A stretch of 19,833 nt of DNA from Candidatus Bathyarchaeota archaeon (GTDB lineage: Archaea > Thermoproteota > Bathyarchaeia > 40CM-2-53-6 > RBG-13-38-9). How positions within the stretch are numbered: the stretch's first letter is position 1; each line of letters opens with the position of its first letter. The translations under genes and the position numbers were made by a program. Of the stretch, positions 6,946 to 14,660 are shown piece after piece. Below the pieces are notes generated by a model. That model ran no database searches. It saw nothing but the letters and a program-made list of their open reading frames with translations, and was not told the DNA's origin. The DNA is taken from the NCBI GenBank assembly GCA_026015225.1, contig JAOZGV010000050.1, forward strand, positions 1-19,833, written 5' to 3'.

Positions 6946-7797
6946 TTAACTAATCTCTTGTATGATAGCATCCTTCATCGCTTTTATGGGAGCTTCCACT
7001 CCTGTCCAAATAGTAAAAGCCATGGCACCTTGATAGATCAACATATCAATTCCATCTATTGTTTTTGCTCCAATCTTTCTTGCATCACGTATCAATTTAG
7101 TTCCAATCAAATTGTAGACAATGTCAAAGACACATAATTCTGGATTCAAAAATTTAGGATCAACCAAACTTTCATCTGATCTTGGACTTAAACCGATACT
7201 TGTTGTGTTTATTAGAATATCTGCATCAATTAATTGTTTCCGAATAACTTCTTTTGAGAGTTGATCCCAAACAATATTTGCATTGATTTTAAATTTCAGA
7301 TTTTCAGCAAGCTTTTTAGCCCTTTCCTCGGTCCTATTAAGTACTACAACTTTTTCAGCGACCTGAGATATATGGTAAGCAATTGATCTAGCAGAACCGC
7401 CAGCTCCGAGCATAACTATTCTTTTCTTTCTTGGATTAATTTTATGGCCTTCTATGGCTTTAATAGCTCCAATACCATCAGTGTTATATCCAATTAATTC
7501 ATCGGCCTTGTTTAGTATCGTGTTTACAGCACCAATATCTCTTGCTTCAGGGTCAATTCCATCTAATAATTGAATTATACTTTCTTTATGCGGAATAGTC
7601 ACATTAAGGCCATGAATTCTTAGAGCACGCATGCCTTCTATCGCTTCTTGAAGCATATTTTCTTCAACTTTGAAAGCTACGTATGCAAAATCTAGATTTA
7701 GTTTTTTGAAAGCTGCATTATGCATAATTGGACTTAGAGTATGTTTAATTGGATTCCCTATTACTCCACAAATTTTTGTTCTTCCAGAGATTTCCAT
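6946..7797 (-). CDS. aroE: Shikimate dehydrogenase (NADP+)
   Basis: The 283-aa enzyme reduces 3-dehydroshikimate to shikimate. The substrate-binding N-terminal domain has 'GVIGNPIKHTLSPIMHN' (11-27), 'GLNVTIPHK' with catalytic K71, 'GAVNT' (N92) and 'GYNTDG' with catalytic D107. The Rossmann domain starts with 'MLGAGGSARSI' (129-139) and 'VLNRTEERAKKL', typical of NADP binding, and continues with 'NTTSIGL' and C-terminal 'DGIDMLIYQGAMAF'. It is a stand-alone AroE, not fused to AroD. Its ATG (7797) follows directly on the TGA of aroD with no gap. It is the last gene of the six-gene minus-strand operon. Confidence 0.96.
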   Translation of the reverse strand: MEISGRTKICGVIGNPIKHTLSPIMHNAAFKKLNLDFAYVAFKVEENMLQEAIEGMRALRIHGLNVTIPHKESIIQLLDGIDPEARDIGAVNTILNKADELIGYNTDGIGAIKAIEGHKINPRKKRIVMLGAGGSARSIAYHISQVAEKVVVLNRTEERAKKLAENLKFKINANIVWDQLSKEVIRKQLIDADILINTTSIGLSPRSDESLVDPKFLNPELCVFDIVYNLIGTKLIRDARKIGAKTIDGIDMLIYQGAMAFTIWTGVEAPIKAMKDAIIQEIS

Positions 7798-8463
7798 TCA
7801 GGAATTTAACCCCAACCTCTCATATAATTCTCTCATTCTATTAATTTCTAATTGACCGGGCGCAGTTTCTTCTCCTTCTTCCATCGAGGCAAATGTGAAG
7901 TGGGCTCCTAAAATTGGCGAAATAAATCGAGATATTCTGCCACTTTCGCCCATAGCAAAGCAAACAATTCTGGCTTTTTTGTAATTGCAACAAATGAAAT
8001 TTAGTAATTTTAAATTATCCTCGAATTTTCTGGCAGTTGTAATAATTTTACATATGTCAGCACCCTTGCTTATTTCTTTATTAAAAATTTCATTAATAAT
8101 TTTGATAGAAGGGGTTTTTTTATAATCGTGAAAAGATATTATTACCTTTGAATTCAAATATTGAAATCTTTTCACCAATTCTACTAAATTCTTTGTCGAT
8201 AATTCTAGATCGATGTAATTGAATCCTTCTTTTGCTGCTTCAAGTAGTATTTTTATTCTTTCTTGATCATTGCCAGCGAAGAACCCTCCCTCATTGATTG
8301 CTCTAGTTGTAGCTATGAGTGGTGTATTTGTTGAAGCCACAATTTTCTTAAAATCAAAAATTTTGATTTTATCCAATCTAATTTCTATAAAATCAGGAGA
8401 AAATTTTTCTATATTTTTTATATTTTGGAGGGATTCATCAATATTCTTAGGCATGATAGACAC
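7798..8463 (-). CDS. aroD: 3-dehydroquinate dehydratase, type I
   Basis: The 221-aa Schiff-base enzyme dehydrates 3-dehydroquinate to 3-dehydroshikimate. Class I markers are 'FIEIRLD' (E27, R29), 'ATTRAINEGG', catalytic H112 in 'ISFHDY', Schiff-base K139 in 'GADICKI', R179 in 'GRISRF' and 'APGQLEI' (Q204) at the closing loop. There is no resemblance to the type II enzyme. The start chosen is GTG at 8463, 14 bases after the DHQ synthase II stop. An ATG three codons in (8454) is an alternative. Neither has a visible ribosome binding site. It lies between DHQ synthase II and aroE, matching pathway order. Confidence 0.95.
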   Translation of the reverse strand: MSIMPKNIDESLQNIKNIEKFSPDFIEIRLDKIKIFDFKKIVASTNTPLIATTRAINEGGFFAGNDQERIKILLEAAKEGFNYIDLELSTKNLVELVKRFQYLNSKVIISFHDYKKTPSIKIINEIFNKEISKGADICKIITTARKFEDNLKLLNFICCNYKKARIVCFAMGESGRISRFISPILGAHFTFASMEEGEETAPGQLEINRMRELYERLGLNS

Positions 8464-8477
8464 ACATATATTTACTT

Positions 8478-9551
8478 TCAGCGTTCTATCACCGTTTCTT
8501 TTTCAACCTTTACTCCGAAATGCCTTCCTCCTTCTTCTAATCGAACTAATATCTTATCTCCTTTCTTTAGTTCAGTCACTGATTTGGAACCTTCACTAGT
8601 TACAAGTCTTATTGTCTCAGCATTTTGTAATATAGTTCTAAATATACTAAGCCGAGTTTTGGCTTCTACCAACACCATCGGTCGCCATTCGATCTTTACT
8701 CTGCCAATATTAGTTACTCTTGCCTTTCCAGTCCTATCTACTATCATAACCTCATCCCCAGCTTTCAATTCTGATAGATAATTAGTTTTCTCAGGAGATA
8801 CAAGGATGTATAATGATACTGGTCCAGCATTTACTCGAAATGGTCTTGTTTCAACAAATGAGCTTTCATGAGTTTCCGATTCTACTAAGAAGAGTCCTGA
8901 GGACTGACTACCAACTAACATGCCCTCTCCTTTTTTCATCAAATCCACAGTATCGATGCAAACCCTTGCTCCCATCCCAATGGGTTTTGTCCTAATTATT
9001 TCAGCTTCAGAAATCTCAATTTTTAGAGTTGATCTTTTAATAAGAGAAGAAGTTTCAATTATTTCTTCAATGCGGGAGGTTTCGAGAACAATGCCATCTG
9101 CTCCAATTTCAAGAGTTTTAAGAGCTATATCAGCTTCTTTTGAGCTGGAGACTTTGGCTAATAATTTGCATTTTCCATGGGCTTTAGCTATTATATTTTC
9201 CAGAGGAATAATTTTCCAATCGGGACAATTCAATAAAATATAATCAGACAATAAGTCTAAAGCTTTTGAGACAAATTCTTCATCTTTTCTTTTTTTAATT
9301 GTTATTTTAATGGCAATTTTTTTTCCAGATTTTTTTAATTCCAAAATTTTATTCTCATCAAACTCGTCTATAAGAAATATATCACTGGATTCATCTTTGG
9401 AACATACTTTTATCTTGTTCTCTTTGGTCAATGAAATTAATTCATCATTTTCTATTAGAAAGATATTACAGTATTGTGATGAGGACCTAATCAAGTCCTC
9501 TCTGTTTTTTTGTGGCAAATTTTCATCAATTTTAAGCCAAAATTCCTTCAA
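8478..9551 (-). CDS. aroB': 3-dehydroquinate synthase II (archaeal, MJ1249 family)
   Basis: The 357-aa enzyme catalyses NAD-dependent oxidative deamination and cyclisation of 2-amino-3,7-dideoxy-D-threo-hept-6-ulosonate to 3-dehydroquinate, replacing bacterial AroB. Family-typical blocks in the C-terminal half are 'GMGARVCIDTVDLM', 'GEGMLVGSQSSGLFLVESET', 'RPFRVNAGPVSLYI' and 'GRVKIEWRPMVLVEA'. The N-terminal half is variable, lysine-rich, and includes 'DYILLNCPDWKIIPLENI'. It starts at TTG directly after the TGA of ADH synthase (TGATTG), so the two are translationally linked. Together they form the archaeal entry to the shikimate pathway that avoids erythrose 4-phosphate. Confidence 0.95.
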   Translation of the reverse strand: MKEFWLKIDENLPQKNREDLIRSSSQYCNIFLIENDELISLTKENKIKVCSKDESSDIFLIDEFDENKILELKKSGKKIAIKITIKKRKDEEFVSKALDLLSDYILLNCPDWKIIPLENIIAKAHGKCKLLAKVSSSKEADIALKTLEIGADGIVLETSRIEEIIETSSLIKRSTLKIEISEAEIIRTKPIGMGARVCIDTVDLMKKGEGMLVGSQSSGLFLVESETHESSFVETRPFRVNAGPVSLYILVSPEKTNYLSELKAGDEVMIVDRTGKARVTNIGRVKIEWRPMVLVEAKTRLSIFRTILQNAETIRLVTSEGSKSVTELKKGDKILVRLEEGGRHFGVKVEKETVIER

Positions 9552-10340
9552 TCATCTCTCTTCCAAAATTTTCATAGCATCATTAACTAAAGCCCCTTCA
9601 TGAACGATTGATGAAAGTGCCTTAGCCATTAATTTTGGATTTTCATGTTGAAATACATTTCTACCAACTGAAAGTCCAGCGCCTCCTGCTTTTAGAGAGT
9701 CTTGAACCATTTGAAGGACTTCTGTATTTGTTTTTGCTCGAGGCCCACCAGCAATAACAGTAGGAACTGGACAGCTAAAAGTCACATCTTTGAATGTTTC
9801 AATATCTCCAGTATAATTTGTCTTAATAATATCAGCTCCAATTTCAGCTCCTAATCTAGCAACATGACAGACCAATTCTGGATCGTGTTCATTCTTTATA
9901 TCGGGGCCTCTTGGGTACATCATCGCAAGGAGAGGAAAGCCGTATTTATCACATTCATCAACGATCCTACCCATATCTTTGAGCATTTCATTTTCTTCCG
10001 GACTTCCAACATTTATATGAACAGAGACGGCATCTGCTCCAAGTCTTATTGCCTCTTCCACAGAACAGACTTGAACTTTCCAATTCGGTTTCTGACCTAA
10101 TTTAGTTGAACCATTTAGATGAATGATTAAACCCATATTTTCGACATTTACTGTTTTTGCTATTCCCTTATGTACAAGAATTGCATCAACGCCTCCCTTC
10201 GAGAGTTTATCAACAATAATTTGCATATTTTTTAGGCCATTTACTGGACCAATTGTAACTCCGTGATCCATCGGAACAATGAAGGTTTTTCCATCATTTC
10301 TAAAGATTTTTTTCAATCTTCTATTTTTTCCCCACTTCAA
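9552..10340 (-). CDS. aroA': 2-amino-3,7-dideoxy-D-threo-hept-6-ulosonate (ADH) synthase
   Basis: The 262-aa DhnA/class I aldolase-type enzyme joins L-aspartate 4-semialdehyde to 6-deoxy-5-ketofructose 1-phosphate. Active-site features are 'IVPMDHGVTIGP' (D25), 'MMYPRG' (Y142) and Schiff-base K173 in 'ADIIKTNYTGD'; 'PTVIAGGPR' binds phosphate. The family also contains archaeal fructose-bisphosphate aldolases. The neighbours, aspartate-semialdehyde dehydrogenase upstream and DHQ synthase II downstream, settle the ADH synthase assignment. The start is TTG at 10340 with GGGG at 10351-10354 overlapping the asd stop. An ATG ten bases upstream is out of frame. Confidence 0.94.
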   Translation of the reverse strand: MKWGKNRRLKKIFRNDGKTFIVPMDHGVTIGPVNGLKNMQIIVDKLSKGGVDAILVHKGIAKTVNVENMGLIIHLNGSTKLGQKPNWKVQVCSVEEAIRLGADAVSVHINVGSPEENEMLKDMGRIVDECDKYGFPLLAMMYPRGPDIKNEHDPELVCHVARLGAEIGADIIKTNYTGDIETFKDVTFSCPVPTVIAGGPRAKTNTEVLQMVQDSLKAGGAGLSVGRNVFQHENPKLMAKALSSIVHEGALVNDAMKILEER

Positions 10341-10353
10341 AAATTTTCATCCC

Positions 10354-11391
10354 CTAAATGTATTTTTTCGTTTTTAAATACTCAGCATTTAATATCGAAC
10401 ATCCTGCAGCACCTCTTATCGTATTATGCCCAAGAACGACATATTTAATTCCTTTAAGAACTTCGTCCTCTCTAACACGACCTACTACAACAGACATGCC
10501 ATTGCCCTCCAACCTATCAATTCTTGGTTGTGGTCTATCCTCCTCCTGTTTTACGATAATAGGTTTTTTAGGAGCTGAGGGCAACTTCAATTCTTGAGGC
10601 TCACCTGAGAATTTATCCATAGTTTCGATTATTTCCTTGGGTGACGCTTCCTTTTCTGTTTCTAAAAATACTGCTTGTAAATGCCCATCGATTGTAGCAA
10701 CTCTGTGACAACTTGCCGAAATTTTAAAATCTGCTATTTTGAAGGGCGTACCAAGGATTTTCAATGTCTCATTTTTAATCTTTTCTTCTTCATTTTTTAT
10801 AAACGGTATTACATTATCTATAATATCAATCGACGGCACCCCATGATAGCCTGCACCTGATATTGCTTGCATAGTTGAAATAATAGCGCATCTGATTCCA
10901 AATTTTTCAAATATCGGCTTCAATGAAAGAGATAATATTGCGGTAGTACAATTAGGATTGGTAATTATGGCACCGCTCCAACCTCTCCTTCTTTTCTGTT
11001 CTTCAATTAAACGAATATGATCTCCATTTACCTCTGGATTTAGAATTGGTACATCTTCTGCCATTCGATGTGAAGAAGCATTGCTGAATACTGTATATCC
11101 AGCTTTTGCGAAATCTTCCTCAACTTTTCCAGCGATACTTGACGGAAGAGCTGAAAAAATGATATCTGCATCATTCACTGATTCGAGAGTGGTTGGCATA
11201 ACTTCAAGTTCGAAAATATTTTCAGGAAGATCACATGAAAACTTACTACCAATAGCTTCACCATATTTCAAACCTGCACTCCTCTTGGAGCCAGCAACAA
11301 CAGATATATCAAACCAAGGATGGTTCAATAGTAGTTGAGTGAATTTCTGACCTACGATGCCTGTTGAGCCTAGGATTGCCGTTTTAATCAA
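10354..11391 (-). CDS. asd: Aspartate-semialdehyde dehydrogenase
   Basis: The 345-aa NADP-dependent enzyme reduces aspartyl phosphate to aspartate semialdehyde. It has the N-terminal Rossmann motif 'GSTGIVGQKF' (8-17), 'SNASSHRM', catalytic C148 in 'NPNCTT', 'QAISGAGYHG' and a catalytic-site histidine in 'TIDGH' (H237). The sequence is of the archaeal/fungal subgroup rather than the E. coli type. It starts at TTG (11391) overlapping the aspartokinase TGA by four bases, with GGAGGA six bases upstream inside the kinase gene. The product serves both the aspartate-family amino acids and, in archaea, ADH synthase, encoded next. Confidence 0.96.
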   Translation of the reverse strand: MIKTAILGSTGIVGQKFTQLLLNHPWFDISVVAGSKRSAGLKYGEAIGSKFSCDLPENIFELEVMPTTLESVNDADIIFSALPSSIAGKVEEDFAKAGYTVFSNASSHRMAEDVPILNPEVNGDHIRLIEEQKRRRGWSGAIITNPNCTTAILSLSLKPIFEKFGIRCAIISTMQAISGAGYHGVPSIDIIDNVIPFIKNEEEKIKNETLKILGTPFKIADFKISASCHRVATIDGHLQAVFLETEKEASPKEIIETMDKFSGEPQELKLPSAPKKPIIVKQEEDRPQPRIDRLEGNGMSVVVGRVREDEVLKGIKYVVLGHNTIRGAAGCSILNAEYLKTKKYI

Positions 11392-12650
11392 GAAGAGTCC
11401 TCCAATGCTTTTTCTATCAATTCTTTTGCATTTTTTGATTCATCCCAATCAATGAAAACTAATATACTTGAAGTAATTGTCAGTATTCCAAAGATATTGA
11501 TTCCTTTTAGTCTCAAACTCTCTGAAATTAAACCAACAACTCCTGGAGTCTGTTCTAGACCAACACCACTAATCTTTAGAAAACCAAGTTTTTTATGAAA
11601 ATTCATAGCAATTGTTTCTTTGTGATTCTTCACAGAATCGTGAATGCCTTCAAGCAATTCTTTGAGATCCTTGTTCTCCGAGACGTAAAAAATTGCCGAG
11701 TCATGATTTAATGACATACCTTCTAATTTTGCATAATAATTTATCTTTTCAATTAATTCATTTATGACGTTAGATTTTTCAGAAATTTCTTGACCAACTA
11801 TCGTGACCATCACTATAGGTGAATTGCTCATAAAATTAACCTTTAAATCGCTACCAATTCCCCCTGTTATAATAGTTCCATTTGCAGCCAGACTTGATTC
11901 CTTAAAATGAATTACTCTCACATTCGTTTTGGGAGATTTGTATTTGAGTGCTTTAATATGAATGAATTTCGCACCCGAGTCTGCTAATTTGACTAGGTAA
12001 TTCACATCAATTCTGGGAATTCTCATTGCATTTGGGAAAAATTTTGGATCGGCCGACATTATTCCATGAGAGTCCGTAACCATTACTACTTCTTTTGCAT
12101 TTAAGGCTTGAGCAATTATAAATGCAGTAGCATCACTACCGCCCCTTCCAATAGTACTTATTTGCCCATTACGAGTCTTACCAACAAAACCAGCACTCAC
12201 GGGCACTATGTTATTCTTAAATAAAGGTTCTATGTTTTGCCTTATTCTTGTCTTGCATTGTTCAATAATTGGGTTTGCATTAGTAAAGTTTTCATCAGTG
12301 ATTATAGGCCAGTCTTCATCGGATGGATCAAAGTATTTCACTCTCAAATCTATTGATTTTGACTTTAAGGCTGCCGTAAATATTCTAATGCTAGTTCTCT
12401 CCCCCATCGATAGGATATCATCCGCGTCTGTTTTTTCTAGATTATTATTAGAAGATTTTTCTAGAATTCCCAGCAACGAATCTGTTGTTTTGCCCATGGC
12501 TGAAACAACTACTACGACATCTTTACCATTATTTACCTCATCTAGTACAAATTTAGTTGCTTTTAATATTCTGCCACTATCAGCAAGGCTTGCCCCACCA
12601 AATTTTATAATTATTCTTTCTTTATCATTTGAGCTATTGGAATTTGGCAT
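11388..12650 (-). CDS. lysC: Aspartokinase
   Basis: The 420-aa kinase phosphorylates aspartate to 4-aspartyl phosphate. The catalytic domain shows 'IIKFGGASLADSGRI' (14-28), 'VVVSAMGKTTDSL', 'SMGERTSIRIF', 'STIGRGGSDATAF' and 'VTDSHGIMSADPKF'. After about residue 270 come two ACT-type regulatory regions ('VTIVGQEISEKSNVI' and 'LKISGVGLEQTPGVVGLI'), so feedback control by an amino acid is likely. It is monofunctional, with no homoserine dehydrogenase fusion. ATG (12650) has a strong AGGAGGA seven bases upstream. It opens the six-gene operon that supplies aspartate semialdehyde to ADH synthase. Confidence 0.95.
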   Translation of the reverse strand: MPNSNSSNDKERIIIKFGGASLADSGRILKATKFVLDEVNNGKDVVVVVSAMGKTTDSLLGILEKSSNNNLEKTDADDILSMGERTSIRIFTAALKSKSIDLRVKYFDPSDEDWPIITDENFTNANPIIEQCKTRIRQNIEPLFKNNIVPVSAGFVGKTRNGQISTIGRGGSDATAFIIAQALNAKEVVMVTDSHGIMSADPKFFPNAMRIPRIDVNYLVKLADSGAKFIHIKALKYKSPKTNVRVIHFKESSLAANGTIITGGIGSDLKVNFMSNSPIVMVTIVGQEISEKSNVINELIEKINYYAKLEGMSLNHDSAIFYVSENKDLKELLEGIHDSVKNHKETIAMNFHKKLGFLKISGVGLEQTPGVVGLISESLRLKGINIFGILTITSSILVFIDWDESKNAKELIEKALEDSS

Positions 12651-12974
12651 TGATAATCCTCCTGAAAGAATTAATAATCTGCAGAAAGGTCCATGGAGTG
12701 TGCTCTATAATACGTTGAGTTATATTGAGTGTTTTTACTAGAACTATATCTATTTTATGCAAGCCTATTGTTTTAAGTAGATTAATATTTAATGCCAAGT
12801 CTAAAGGGATAAAAGTCATCACCGAAAACATAGTCACCCAAATTAGTTCACCTTAAGCATCAGTAAAACATCTTTGTAAGATGCTTGAAGAGATATATTA
12901 ATTTATCGAAAATTATTAAGATTTGCATTAAGACTATTATTACTACTTAAAGAGATAATATTGGAGATAATCTT
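12651..12974. other. Divergent intergenic region, lysC operon / coaBC
   Basis: This 324-base stretch separates two divergent transcription units. On the minus side, TATA-like sequences lie at 12743-12760 and 12715-12730, leaving a lysC leader of some tens of bases. On the plus side a TATA-like AGATATATTA lies at 12891-12900. A dyad element sits between them (separate entry). A 67-codon open frame on the minus strand (12634-12837, GTG start) overlaps the lysC start but is not supported as a gene. No tRNA or recognisable RNA structure was seen. Confidence 0.5.
12855..12886. promoter_or_regulatory. Nested dyad upstream of the coaBC TATA-like box
   Basis: There are two overlapping inverted repeats: AAGCATC (12855-12861) with GATGCTT (12880-12886), and the tighter CATCTT-TGT-AAGATG (12869-12883). 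The cluster ends five bases before AGATATATTA (12891-12900), the likely coaBC TATA element, a position used by archaeal activators or repressors. It could instead be an RNA hairpin in a longer transcript. Confidence 0.35.
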
Positions 12975-14225
12975 TTGAAAGATCCATTAAAAGATATTAT
13001 TGGGAGCTTAGGTTCTGAATTAAAAGAGAAAAAAGTGGTACTTTGTATAACAGGAAGCATTGCTGCAGTTGAAAGCCCAGAAATTGCGAGAGTGTTGATG
13101 AGATATGGTGCTGAAGTTCATACAGCAATGTCTATATCAGCTCAAAAAATAATTCAACCTGTAGCTTTTGAATGGGCTACAGGAAATCCTGTCATTGTAG
13201 ATTTAACTGGAAAAATTGAGCACGTGCAATTAGCTGGAGAATGGATTGGGAGAGCAGATTTGGTGCTTATTGCACCATCCACAGCAAATACCATCGGCAA
13301 AATTGCAAATGGAATTGATGATACCGTAGTTACAACAATCGCAACAACAGCAATTGGATCTGGAATTCCCTTATTAATAGTTCCAGCAATGCATGTGTCG
13401 ATGTATAAACATCCAGCTTTAATCGAGAACATTAAGAAATTAGAATCATTTGGAGTTGAATTCATCGTTCCCCATATACAAGAGGGTAAAGCAAAGATAC
13501 AAGAAGTTCAAGAGATCGTTGAGAGAGTTATTAGTAGACTCTCTGAAAAAGATATGCTCAATTTAAAAGTGTTAATAATGGCTGGACCAACTATAGAGCA
13601 AATAGATCCCATAAGAGTCATAACTAATAAAAGTTCAGGGAAGATGGGAATAGCTCTTACAAAGGAGGCGTTTAGAAGAGGTGCAGATGTAAAATTGATT
13701 TATGGTCCTGGACAAGAGAATCCTCCATCTTACATTGATTGTATTCGGGTGGAGTCAACTGAAGAGATGTTTAATGTTGTTATTTCAGAATTAGAATCAG
13801 ATGATTTTCATTTTGTTGTTTCCGTTGCGGCAATTGCAGATTATACACCCGTAAAGAGATTTGATCATAAGATCGTATCAAAGGATACCAAAGAGCTCTC
13901 TTTGAAGCTTAAATCCACTCCTAAGATTATTGAAAAAGTAAAACAGATTAGTCCAGATATTTTCTTAGTAGCTTTCAAAGCAGAATATAATATTAAGAAA
14001 GATGAGCTGATCAATAGAGCTCATGAAAAATTAAAACTAGTTAATGCCGATCTGATAATCGCAAATGATGTGGGTAAAAGTGGAGTGGGTTTTGGAGAAG
14101 ATAAAAATGAAGCGTTCATAATTGATAAAGATAAAAAAATAATCCATATTTTACCTTCATTAAAAAGTGAAGTTGCAAGAAAAATTTTTAGCAATGCTTT
14201 AGAAAAATTTCAAAAAAAAGAATAA
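12975..14225 (+). CDS. coaBC: Bifunctional phosphopantothenoylcysteine synthetase/decarboxylase
   Basis: The 416-aa protein makes 4'-phosphopantetheine for coenzyme A. The N-terminal CoaC flavoprotein domain (about 15-190) has 'CITGSIAAVESPEIAR', a catalytic histidine in 'EHVQLA' (H83), 'APSTANTIGKIANGIDD' and 'VPAMHVSMYKHP'. The C-terminal CoaB domain (from about 197) has 'IMAGPTIEQIDPIRVITNKSSGKMG', 'AAIADYTPV', 'LKSTPKII' and 'NADLIIANDV'. The motif reads PAMH rather than the bacterial PAMN, and the decarboxylase flap lacks the bacterial cysteine. Both features agree with my memory of archaeal CoaBC. The start is TTG at 12975 with GGAG at 12963-12966. It stands alone, divergent from lysC. 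Confidence 0.95.
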   Translation: MKDPLKDIIGSLGSELKEKKVVLCITGSIAAVESPEIARVLMRYGAEVHTAMSISAQKIIQPVAFEWATGNPVIVDLTGKIEHVQLAGEWIGRADLVLIAPSTANTIGKIANGIDDTVVTTIATTAIGSGIPLLIVPAMHVSMYKHPALIENIKKLESFGVEFIVPHIQEGKAKIQEVQEIVERVISRLSEKDMLNLKVLIMAGPTIEQIDPIRVITNKSSGKMGIALTKEAFRRGADVKLIYGPGQENPPSYIDCIRVESTEEMFNVVISELESDDFHFVVSVAAIADYTPVKRFDHKIVSKDTKELSLKLKSTPKIIEKVKQISPDIFLVAFKAEYNIKKDELINRAHEKLKLVNADLIIANDVGKSGVGFGEDKNEAFIIDKDKKIIHILPSLKSEVARKIFSNALEKFQKKE

Positions 14226-14443
14226 TAAATCACAAAAAACCTCTAACTACATACCCATTTAATTTTAGCAAAGCAAGCCTTAAAAATAAAATAGATTAAG
14301 TATAAAATTCAGTCTTTTGAAGAAAGATTAAATAATGAATTCTTCGTTCTTTGTCAGTAATTGCACTTTTTTAAAAACAATCCAAAAAAAATCTAAACTT
14401 TCCTATAATAATTGTAGTTGAATTCGACAAGAATAAAGAAAAT

Positions 14444-14453
14444 AAATTATATT
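14444..14453 (+). promoter_or_regulatory. Candidate TATA box for the acidic microprotein (and perhaps RLI)
   Basis: AAATTATATT lies about 25 bases before a plausible start site near 14475, giving a leader of about 18 bases that carries the GAGGAG site at 14481-14486. The 267 bases between the coaBC stop and the microprotein start hold no other convincing gene and several A/T tracts. Confidence 0.35.
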
Positions 14454-14492
14454 GACGGTTTTTCTTGCATTTAAATTGTCGAGGAGATGACT

Positions 14493-14588
14493 ATGGAAAA
14501 AAGATTAGATCGGGATAATGAAGAAGAGGGAGATTTGGAAGAGGAAGAATGGGACGAGGATGAGAGTTTGGAAGAAGAAGAGTGGTAG
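14493..14588 (+). CDS. Acidic 31-residue microprotein with duplicated LEEEEW
   Basis: This short open frame runs ATG to TAG behind a near-perfect ribosome binding site (GAGGAG at 14481-14486, six-base spacer) and a TATA-like box. By my count the 31-residue product has 14 Glu and 5 Asp. It contains LEEEEW twice, at residues 15-20 and 26-31; the second copy ends the protein. The two copies differ at synonymous codon positions, as expected if the peptide is under selection. There is no known domain, cysteine or membrane segment. The next gene, RLI/ABCE1, begins 72 bases on, so it may be a partner or a co-transcribed leader gene. I do not recognise the family. Confidence 0.6.
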   Translation: MEKRLDRDNEEEGDLEEEEWDEDESLEEEEW

Positions 14589-14660
14589 TCATAATTTGTC
14601 CCGATTTTGATATTAAACGGGTAAAACCGAATTTGCATTTCATATTAGGTTGAATATTGA

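Noticed and set aside
8425..8781. 118-codon plus-strand frame
   Set aside because: Antisense to DHQ synthase II and aroD, which carry clear family motifs.
12208..12741. 177-codon plus-strand frame
   Set aside because: Antisense to the unmistakable aspartokinase gene.
12634..12837. 67-codon minus-strand frame before lysC with a GTG start
   Set aside because: It runs through the lysC ribosome binding site into lysC. It begins upstream of the likely lysC TATA elements, has no recognisable features, and is rich in Ile/Asn/Lys as AT-rich noncoding DNA would be. A leader peptide is possible but unsupported.
13390..13398. CoaBC motif PAMH instead of bacterial PAMN
   Set aside because: From memory PAMH is usual in archaeal CoaBC, so it is probably not a lost catalytic residue.
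14335..14421. 28-codon open frame between coaBC and the acidic microprotein
   Set aside because: No ribosome binding site or promoter, and no recognisable composition; likely chance.
14600..14621. CCCG...CGGG inverted repeat between the microprotein and RLI
   Set aside because: Arms of only four bases with a 14-base gap; not enough for a terminator or operator call.
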